From: an uncultured Saprospiraceae bacterium
GTDB lineage: Bacteria > Bacteroidota > Bacteroidia > Chitinophagales > Saprospiraceae
Direction: 5' to 3'
Length of the DNA: 64,000 nt
Assembly: GCA_937139495.1 (NCBI GenBank)
Contig: CAKZQC010000047.1
Span: 89,741-153,740, forward strand
Shown: positions 57,983 to 64,000 of the stretch, one piece after another
Layout: every line of letters begins with the position of its first letter
Position numbering within the stretch: position 1 is the stretch's first letter
Program-made: the position numbers and the translations under genes
The notes under the pieces: model-generated
The model's input: the letters and a program-made list of their open reading frames with translations, nothing else
The model's database searches: none
Told to the model about the DNA's origin: nothing

Positions 57983-58991
57983 TTTTCAGAATAGCGTTTG
58001 TTTGCTCTAACTTCGCATCATCAAAGTCCAAGTGTGTGACCAATCGAATTTGGTTTGCTCCAAAAGGAGCCGCCCAAACGCCTTGTTGTTTCAATTTTTC
58101 TAAGGTATTCAAGTAACCTACGTTAGAATCCACTTCAAAAACTACAATATTGGTATCGACGGGCAATAATCCATTGACGTAAGAACACGCTTCTAGTGCT
58201 TCCGCCAATGCTTTGGCTCTTGCATGATCTTCCATTAGTCGTTCTATATTATGTTGCAAAGCATAAGTACCTCCTTTGGCGATAATTCCAGCTTGACGCA
58301 TACCACCACCAAACAGCTTACGAATCCTTCTGGCTCGCTTGATAAAAGTAGCAGAACCCAACAGCACAGAACCGACAGGAGCCCCCAAACCTTTGGACAA
58401 ACAAACCGAAATGGAATCGAATACATTGCCCATATCCAACGCCGTATAATCAGAAGCAATCAACGCATTGAACACCCTCGCTCCATCTAAATGCAATGGC
58501 AAATTGTGCGTTTGGCACAATGACTGAATCTCTTGTAAAGCAGCCAATTCATAAATAGAACCACCTCCTTTATTACAAGTATTTTCGAGCGAAACCAACT
58601 GTGTTTCTGGAAAGTGAATATCATCAATTTGTATCGCTGCCTCGATTTGCGTTGCTGTCAATCTACCTCGATTACCTTGCAGCAAGTGCGTAGCCAACCC
58701 CGAGTTAAATCCAATTCCGCCACCTTCGTACTTATATACATGACTCAATTCATCACAAATCACTTCTCCCGGTGCGTTGGTGTGTACTTTGATGGCTATT
58801 TGGTTGGTCATTGTGCCAGAGGCACAATATAATCCTGCTTCCTTACCAAACATTTCGGCGGCTAATTCTTCTAACTCTATCACCGAAGGGTCATCGCCAA
58901 ATACATCGTCGCCCAAGGGAGCTGCAAACATAGCCATTTTCATCGCTTGGCTAGGCTGTGTGATGGTATCACTTCTCAAATCTATTTTCAT
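57972..58991 (-). CDS. ltaE: Low-specificity L-threonine aldolase
   Basis: The 339-residue PLP enzyme splits L-threonine or allo-threonine into glycine and acetaldehyde. Family pieces are IDLRSDTITQPS at the N-terminus, GDDVFGDDPSV, LYCASGTMTNQIAI, DELSHVYKYEGGG, LHLDGARVFNA with the PLP-contacting Asp and Arg, and SVCLSKGLGAPVGSVL with the PLP lysine. It is full length. Stereospecificity (L-threonine versus L-allo-threonine) cannot be read from the sequence. It converges with the beta-barrel gene, with nine bases between stops. Confidence 0.94.
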   Translation of the reverse strand: MKIDLRSDTITQPSQAMKMAMFAAPLGDDVFGDDPSVIELEELAAEMFGKEAGLYCASGTMTNQIAIKVHTNAPGEVICDELSHVYKYEGGGIGFNSGLATHLLQGNRGRLTATQIEAAIQIDDIHFPETQLVSLENTCNKGGGSIYELAALQEIQSLCQTHNLPLHLDGARVFNALIASDYTALDMGNVFDSISVCLSKGLGAPVGSVLLGSATFIKRARRIRKLFGGGMRQAGIIAKGGTYALQHNIERLMEDHARAKALAEALEACSYVNGLLPVDTNIVVFEVDSNVGYLNTLEKLKQQGVWAAPFGANQIRLVTHLDFDDAKLEQTNAILKNLY

Positions 58992-59092
58992 TTTTTTTAT
59001 TTTTTATGAAAGAAACACAAACCCTTGCGAAGGATTCTATCTCCATTCTCCGTCTATAAGTACAGATATTACAATAACGTAACCACCTATTT

Positions 59093-60061
59093 ATGAAATA
59101 CCTAATAATCACTATTGTACTACTAAGCTACCTTTTTAGTACTACTTCTTGCAATAAAGGCAGTGAAAATGAAACAGAAACAGTCGTCAAAGATGTTGAT
59201 GCTTCTTTATTTTTGACGGACGGTACTAATTTTACAGTCACTACAGTTCCCTGTACTTTATCTGACGGAACCGTTACGGACTGTTACGAAATAGTGACCA
59301 ATGGCGTACCTACTGACCATACGATGGGGCCTTGGTGTCCTGACAATATTACAGATGATGCCTCCAAAGGAGGTATTTGGCTAGAAGGCGGAAAGGTATA
59401 TGATGTAGATGGAGCATTTATCCAAAACATGGCTACCTTCTACAATGACAATACTTGGTTGATGTACGATAGTACTGGAAATATCTATACGACCGACAGC
59501 CAAACCGATTGCGCCAATGCTGCCAATCCCAATGTCGGTGCAGCCTACCAAAATTATTGTGTAGAATGTCTTCCTTCTTACATTACTAATTTGACGCACA
59601 CTTATTTGATTCCTGTCAAACCTGTTAAGCTTGACCAATATGCTTCTTTTGCTATGGGCGGTGGACCTGGAGGAGGAAGTACAGTACCGAGTAACCGTGG
59701 TATAGCTTTCAATGGAGTCGTGTTTGATGCTCCAGCTCCTACCAATGCTATTTTGTCGGCTTATACACTTGCACCATTCGACGATGCTGGAGGGCACATC
59801 AACCTAAATGCAGGCTACCACTATCATGCTGCCACAGGTGTCTCCACCAAGGTCAGCCAAGCTGATGGACATGCTGCCATGATTGGTTATGCCATGGACG
59901 GTCACGGTCTATACGAGGCTGTTGATGCCGATGGCAATGCTCCCACGGACTTAGATGCTTGTAGAGGGCATTATGACGAAACTAGAGGATATCACTATCA
60001 TGTAGATGAAGCAGGAAAAAATAACTTCATTAACTGTCTTCATGGCGCTTACGCCAACTAA
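59093..60061 (+). CDS. YHYH-domain lipoprotein
   Basis: The 322-residue product has a lipoprotein signal (LFSTTSCNKG). The C-terminal half shows the YHYH motif twice: GGHINLNAGYHYHAA and RGYHYHVDEAG, plus GYAMDGHGLY and CLHGAYAN at the end. Many of these histidines are spaced as metal ligands, and the YHYH family is found in envelope proteins whose function is unknown. Four or more cysteines in the middle may pair in disulfides. It precedes an EF-hand lipoprotein (51 bases) and a membrane-anchored protein; the three could form a metal-linked envelope unit. Confidence 0.88.
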   Translation: MKYLIITIVLLSYLFSTTSCNKGSENETETVVKDVDASLFLTDGTNFTVTTVPCTLSDGTVTDCYEIVTNGVPTDHTMGPWCPDNITDDASKGGIWLEGGKVYDVDGAFIQNMATFYNDNTWLMYDSTGNIYTTDSQTDCANAANPNVGAAYQNYCVECLPSYITNLTHTYLIPVKPVKLDQYASFAMGGGPGGGSTVPSNRGIAFNGVVFDAPAPTNAILSAYTLAPFDDAGGHINLNAGYHYHAATGVSTKVSQADGHAAMIGYAMDGHGLYEAVDADGNAPTDLDACRGHYDETRGYHYHVDEAGKNNFINCLHGAYAN

Positions 60062-60111
60062 AAACAGGAATGCAAGCATCCTTTTTATTCATCAAAAAAA
60101 CTATTCACATT

Positions 60112-60420
60112 ATGAAAACAATTCTTTGCAGTTTAGTCGCCGTACAATTGCTGTTATTGACCGCCTGTTCGGCACAAAAGACAACTACTTCTAGTAATGA
60201 CAATCAGAAAAAACAAGGTCCTCCAAGTATAGAAAAACTTCTAGAAATGGACACGAACAAAGATGGGAAATTATCAAAAACAGAGGTCAAAGGACCTTTG
60301 TCCGATCAGTTTAGCGAAATAGATACCGACAAAGACGGCTTCTTGAGTAAAACGGAGCTCGAAAATGCTCCTAAACCACCTCGTGGCGGTCAAGGTGGCC
60401 CTCCTCCTAGAAGATCTTAA
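60112..60420 (+). CDS. EF-hand lipoprotein
   Basis: The 102-residue product has a lipoprotein signal (LLLLTACSAQK) and then two calcium-binding loops, DTNKDGKLSKTE and DTDKDGFLSKTE, each with the full set of D-x-[DN]-x-[DG] positions. The tail is Pro/Gly-rich (PPRGGQGGPPP). I start it at the ATG at 60112, where the signal begins; the in-frame ATG at 60070 would place extra residues before it. It sits between the YHYH lipoprotein and the membrane-anchored protein. Calcium binding in the envelope is likely. Confidence 0.88.
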   Translation: MKTILCSLVAVQLLLLTACSAQKTTTSSNDNQKKQGPPSIEKLLEMDTNKDGKLSKTEVKGPLSDQFSEIDTDKDGFLSKTELENAPKPPRGGQGGPPPRRS

Positions 60421-60496
60421 TCTTACATTGATTATTTGAAGGGTTGCTTGTTCAGAAAACAAGCAACTCTTTTTTTATGAAAAAAACACAACAACT

Positions 60497-61105
60497 ATGC
60501 GTTATTATATTTTTATAGCAATCCTTTTTTTTAACACTATTCTACACGCTCATCAGCCTGATGTCTCTTCTACGGTATTGTCAAAACAAGCCGATGGTAC
60601 ATGGATATTGCAAGTCAAAGCCGCACTCACTGCGTTTGAATATGAAGTAGAAACACATAATGGAAAAGACAGTTATGATACGCCACAAGCATTTCAACAA
60701 CTCGTTATCCAGCATCTCCAAAAGCATATTTCTATTAAAATAAATGGCAAAAAAGCAATTCTGCAAGATGGAGAAGTACAATTAGGGCACGAAACAAATG
60801 CCTTGTTTAGATTAAGCGAAGTACCTACGACTACCGATAAGTTTGAAGTAGCGAACAGTAGCTTTAGTGATATACACCACAACCAAAGTGCTTTGGTTAT
60901 TATACAAGAGGGCTTAGTACAACAACAGTTTATCCTTAATGCCAAAAACAAGCATACGATGGAGCTATCGGTTGTTGGTTCGCAGTTGGTTCCCATCACA
61001 AAAGCCGCTAGTTCTACGCTTTTCTATAGCTTATTGTTCGGTGGTGTATTTGTGTTGCTGCTAGTTTCCTATTTTGTCATTCGACGAATAAAACAAAAAA
61101 GCTAG
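60497..61105 (+). CDS. Envelope protein with C-terminal membrane anchor, unknown
   Basis: The 202-residue product has a signal peptide (FNTILHAHQPD), a soluble beta-rich domain of about 145 residues and a C-terminal membrane helix (about 170-193) ending in RRIKQKS, so the domain faces the periplasm. The opening HAHQPDVSSTV and the general layout resemble the periplasmic lead domains next to HupE/UreJ-type metal transporters or copper proteins, but this is weak. It ends the 59093-61105 group. Confidence 0.72.
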   Translation: MRYYIFIAILFFNTILHAHQPDVSSTVLSKQADGTWILQVKAALTAFEYEVETHNGKDSYDTPQAFQQLVIQHLQKHISIKINGKKAILQDGEVQLGHETNALFRLSEVPTTTDKFEVANSSFSDIHHNQSALVIIQEGLVQQQFILNAKNKHTMELSVVGSQLVPITKAASSTLFYSLLFGGVFVLLLVSYFVIRRIKQKS

Positions 61106-61154
61106 TTCGTAAATAATAGCTATTGCGAAAGGACAAAAAATCCAACAAGTCTGT

Positions 61155-61162
61155 TATTTTTG
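61155..61162 (+). promoter_or_regulatory. -7 element before the GDPD gene
   Basis: TATTTTTG fits the -7 consensus, 29 bases before the start at 61192. Confidence 0.45.
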
Positions 61163-61191
61163 TATTGCCCTTATGGCAATAAACAATAGAA

Positions 61192-61956
61192 ATGACTAAA
61201 AAACCAACATCACCACTTTATGCAGGTCATCGTGGAGCTTCTTATTTAGCTCCCGAAAACACGCTAGCTTCACAACAATTGGCTTGGCAATTGGGTGCAG
61301 CAGGCACCGAGTGCGATATTTTGATGACTAAAGACCAACAGGTCATTATGTTTCATGATCATGACGGCAAGCGACTACTACAACAAGTCATAGCCATAGC
61401 CGATACTAATTATGCCGAGCTGAAGGACTACCCTATCGGGTTCACGAAGCCGACACAGGAACCAAAATATAAAGGTCAAACAATTGCGCTCCTGAGTGAT
61501 GTGCTGGACATATTACCTGCCGATAAGCTTTTTGTTATCGAAATCAAGACAGGCAATGAAATTGTTCCTGCCCTAAAAAAAGCTATTGATGGACATTGGA
61601 AACAAGGAAAAATTGCTTTTATTGCCTTTGACTGGCAAGTCATCATAGATATGAAGGCATTGTATCCGCTCGTGCCTTGCCATTTTTTGGCAGACAATAG
61701 AGAAAGCCTTGCCAATCGCTTTGATGATATTATCAATAGCTCACTCGATGGCATCAACTTAGATTACAAAATCATAGATAAGCCATTGGTCGACCAATAT
61801 TTAGCTCACGACAAAACCACTTGGTGCTGGACGGTCAATACATTGGCAGATGCACTAGCCATGGAAGCCGCAGGCGTTCAACTGATTACAACAGATCGCC
61901 CCAAATGGCTATTGGAACAAATACGCCAATACAAAAAAGATTCTGCCAAAAAATAA
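61192..61956 (+). CDS. Glycerophosphodiester phosphodiesterase
   Basis: The 254-residue TIM-barrel enzyme hydrolyses glycerophosphodiesters to glycerol 3-phosphate and an alcohol. The catalytic motifs are AGHRGASYLAPENT (His and Arg), ECDILMTKDQ (Glu-x-Asp metal site) and IMFHDHDGKR (second His). FVIEIKTG supplies another metal Glu and GVQLITTDRPKWL closes the barrel. It has no signal peptide, so it should be cytoplasmic like UgpQ. The unknown gene at 61969 starts 12 bases after its stop. Confidence 0.94.
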   Translation: MTKKPTSPLYAGHRGASYLAPENTLASQQLAWQLGAAGTECDILMTKDQQVIMFHDHDGKRLLQQVIAIADTNYAELKDYPIGFTKPTQEPKYKGQTIALLSDVLDILPADKLFVIEIKTGNEIVPALKKAIDGHWKQGKIAFIAFDWQVIIDMKALYPLVPCHFLADNRESLANRFDDIINSSLDGINLDYKIIDKPLVDQYLAHDKTTWCWTVNTLADALAMEAAGVQLITTDRPKWLLEQIRQYKKDSAKK

Positions 61957-61968
61957 AACTATATAAAT

Positions 61969-62661
61969 ATGTCCATGTGGGAAATAGAGGCTCTAGTAGA
62001 AGAAAGTATTTTGCTGGTCTCCAAAAGTAATTTGACGAAAGTCAAACAAAGAGATTTGATTTGGAATTTGTACGAAATCCAAGGACAATTTGATTGCGGT
62101 TTCACCAATTTTAGAGTACTCGATACGCTCCTAACTACGGGCTATACGCATACGCTACAATTGGAGGATTATCCTAATTACAATCAGCACGCTGCTAAAT
62201 TATTGGAAATCAAGGAAGAAAAATTTGCGTACTTGTACCAAGATTTATATCAACCTTGGAGCCGTACCAATCCAGTAGTTGCTTATTGGGACAAACGCAG
62301 TCAATTGGTTTATTATGACCTAGATAGTCCACTTTATACTCAATTGCAACCCAATCCTATTTCGCCCATTTCTTTGCCAATGATGGACACCGCTTTGGTG
62401 ATGGTCAAAATGGCACACGAGCAAGAAAACAAAGCATTTGTCTATCATTGGGTAGCCATGACACTCAATAATTATTGGATATTTGGCAAGTTGAACAACG
62501 AGGAGTTGATTGAAAAATACTTGACTGAAATGAAGCATATTTTTAGGCAATATGACTACACCAGTTTTGATACGATTCATGAATCATTAACGATACAGGA
62601 AGCTCCCTATGAGTATTTTGAAGACGAAGCCAACGAGTTGATTATTTGGTTTAATCTGTAA
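61969..62661 (+). CDS. Hypothetical soluble protein
   Basis: The 230-residue product is soluble, acidic and rich in aromatic residues (WEIEALVEES, FDCGFTNFRVLDTL, WSRTNPVVAYW, AFVYHWVAMTLNNYW). No signal peptide, membrane helix or known motif is visible. The sequence seems to alternate helices and strands. It probably shares a transcript with the glycerophosphodiesterase gene, 12 bases upstream, but that does not reveal its role. The first of two closely spaced in-frame ATG codons (61969 and 61975) is taken as the start. Confidence 0.7.
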   Translation: MSMWEIEALVEESILLVSKSNLTKVKQRDLIWNLYEIQGQFDCGFTNFRVLDTLLTTGYTHTLQLEDYPNYNQHAAKLLEIKEEKFAYLYQDLYQPWSRTNPVVAYWDKRSQLVYYDLDSPLYTQLQPNPISPISLPMMDTALVMVKMAHEQENKAFVYHWVAMTLNNYWIFGKLNNEELIEKYLTEMKHIFRQYDYTSFDTIHESLTIQEAPYEYFEDEANELIIWFNL

Positions 62662-62923
62662 AATCATTTTGGTAACTTGTGCTTTTTCGATAGTGTATTT
62701 GTTGAAAAAAAATAGTAGCTAGCATTGCTTTTGGCAAGGGTTAGGCACTAGAACTTAGACCGCTTCCAATCGCTTTCTGTTACCTTATCTATACTTATTT
62801 AGTACGCAATCCTTCCAAAATTTACTCCATCAAAAAAGTGTGTATTCCTACTAAAAACAGAGGTTATGATAGTTCCATGCTATGAATTTCTTTTTTGCAA
62901 AAAATAACCTTAAATTTACACCT

Positions 62924-63478
62924 ATGAGCAAGTACAATATGGCATGGCTATTAGCTGCGAATAATAACCAAGAGCGAATAAAATACCTTTTCTTTTGGGG
63001 ACATCAACCCCAACAAGATGGTAGTATCGGTAAAGGTTGCCTAAGTCAATGGTGGGAATCCGACTTTGAGGTAGATGGTATCATCTATCCAAGTGCCGAA
63101 CATTGGATGATGGCTCAAAAAGCACGACTGTTTGGAGATGAAGCCATTTGGCAACAAATCATAAATAGCAAGTCACCAGCACATGCCAAAAAACTAGGCA
63201 GACAAGTCCAAAATTTTGACAATGCTATCTGGGAAAAACACCGTATGGATATAGTAGTACAAGGTAGTCTATACAAATTTGGTCAGCAGGAAGCCATGAA
63301 ACAATACTTACTCCAAACAGGTCAACGAGTACTAGTCGAAGCTAGTCCAGTAGATGCTATTTGGGGAATAGGCATGGCTGCCGACCATAAAAATGCTTAT
63401 CAGCCTGAAGCGTGGCGAGGACCTAATTTATTGGGTTTTGCCTTGATGGAAGCTAGAGATTTATTGAACATAAGTTGA
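62924..63478 (+). CDS. NADAR family protein (YbiA-like)
   Basis: The 184-residue protein matches the NADAR family, N-glycosidases that act on ADP-ribose derivatives or related N-glycosides such as riboflavin intermediates (YbiA). Visible pieces are YLFFWGHQPQQDG, CLSQWWESDFEVDG, YPSAEHWMMAQKARLFGD, AKKLGRQV, GSLYKFGQ and WGIGMAADH with WRGPNLLGFAL. I start it at the ATG at 62924; an in-frame ATG at 62882 would add 14 hydrophobic and basic residues that do not fit the family. An intergenic gap of about 260 bases precedes it. Confidence 0.9.
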   Translation: MSKYNMAWLLAANNNQERIKYLFFWGHQPQQDGSIGKGCLSQWWESDFEVDGIIYPSAEHWMMAQKARLFGDEAIWQQIINSKSPAHAKKLGRQVQNFDNAIWEKHRMDIVVQGSLYKFGQQEAMKQYLLQTGQRVLVEASPVDAIWGIGMAADHKNAYQPEAWRGPNLLGFALMEARDLLNIS

Positions 63479-63490
63479 TTAAAAATAGAA

Positions 63491-63868
63491 ATGGAAATAC
63501 GTAATTTTTTTGTAGGATTAGCCGCTATCTTACTATTTGGTTATTTGGGTGGTTTTATAGCTTGGTGGGGTATTGCGTTAGTCGCAATGATCGTTGGGTT
63601 TGCACTTCAGATGAAAGCTGGCTGGAGCTTTTTTTGCGGTCTACTAGGCGGTGGCGGATTTTACGCCATTTATTGTGGCATTATCAATAATGCCAACAAC
63701 CATATTTTGTACGACAAGATGAATGTCATTATGAAATTTGATACCTTTTGGGTAACCATATTGATCGGCGCATTGCTTGGTGCTATGGGTATGCTCACTG
63801 GCAAATATATACGAGACGTAGCCACTGGCGAAGTCGAACAAAGGCGCTCTCGTTCTAGATACCGATAG
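63491..63868 (+). CDS. Small membrane protein, unknown
   Basis: The 125-residue product has four membrane segments (about 4-24, 28-43, 47-65 and 84-104) and a basic tail (EQRRSRSRYR). Glycine pairs and GALLGAMGMLTGKYI suggest tight helix packing. No family is recognised. The start lies 12 bases after the NADAR stop, so the two may share a transcript. Confidence 0.7.
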   Translation: MEIRNFFVGLAAILLFGYLGGFIAWWGIALVAMIVGFALQMKAGWSFFCGLLGGGGFYAIYCGIINNANNHILYDKMNVIMKFDTFWVTILIGALLGAMGMLTGKYIRDVATGEVEQRRSRSRYR

Positions 63869-64000
63869 CCTATTTTTGTAGTGTTATTTTTTTTTAAGTA
63901 CCTGTGCATAAATAAGTTAATGAAAAATGATGGTCTATTTTTAGCCCATACTTCGCCAAAAAGCCTCGTGATAGCACCACTATCACTACGTTTTTTGACT

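Noticed and set aside
1..64000. tRNA, rRNA and other standard RNA genes
   Set aside because: I looked in the intergenic gaps for cloverleaf-type structures and conserved rRNA stretches and saw none; a tRNA scan would be needed to be sure.

Overview
The window comes from a Bacteroidota chromosome of low to moderate GC. The evidence is: the phylum-type promoter (a -33 TTTG or TTG and a -7 TAnnTTTG) before several genes; A-rich leaders without clear Shine-Dalgarno sites; the efp-accB-accC order; DUF4199 proteins; many short-signal lipoproteins; and GldN-like modules. A member of the Saprospiria or a relative is my guess from general resemblance only. No tRNA, rRNA, CRISPR array or intact insertion sequence was found. 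Gene density is high, and three convergent pairs meet or overlap at their 3' ends.

Layout. 1-12.2 kb: the 3' part of an ABC-F ATPase, two paralogous lipoproteins around a small membrane protein, an FKBP prolyl isomerase, rlmF, an ABC exporter half-transporter, an ADP-ribosylglycohydrolase, an LpxL-like acyltransferase, two related small membrane proteins and a membrane-anchored MutS-like ATPase. 12.7-16.2 kb: class Ia ribonucleotide reductase nrdB-nrdA. 16.3-19.1 kb: an AT-rich gene for a PHP-plus-SMC-type ATPase of the TrlF kind, the most foreign-looking gene here and a plausible defence protein. 19.1-33.9 kb: a MauG-like dihaem peroxidase, a ROK sugar kinase, a triple-repeat membrane protein with a GldL-like motif, a DUF72 protein, prmA, a 1720-residue secreted protein of unknown role, two DUF4199 proteins, a GT2 glycosyltransferase and an EEP-family phosphoesterase.

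33.9-38.3 kb: the efp-accB-accC operon and a polysaccharide-deacetylase-like protein. 38.3-43.4 kb: four tandem paralogues, each apparently made of two GldN/PorN-like modules. No gldK, gldL or gldM neighbour is present, so this looks like an expanded accessory family connected to gliding or type IX secretion (inference). 43.4-47.8 kb: two overlapping membrane-protein genes, then a TetR regulator with two peroxiredoxin-like genes and a lipoprotein. A perfect palindrome before one peroxiredoxin gene and a partial copy before the lipoprotein/peroxiredoxin pair suggest a small TetR regulon.

48.2-48.9 kb is non-coding and rich in inverted repeats. 48.9-64 kb: a quinol-monooxygenase-like protein, fbp, two VTT-domain membrane proteins, a 1037-residue GT2-GT39-TPR fusion, a cold-shock protein, an Lrp regulator, threonine aldolase, a YHYH/EF-hand/periplasmic-anchor trio, a glycerophosphodiesterase, a NADAR protein and a few unknowns. 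A short repeat beginning AGAGCGTG recurs in five intergenic places, mostly touching stop codons, and looks like a dispersed element of this genome.
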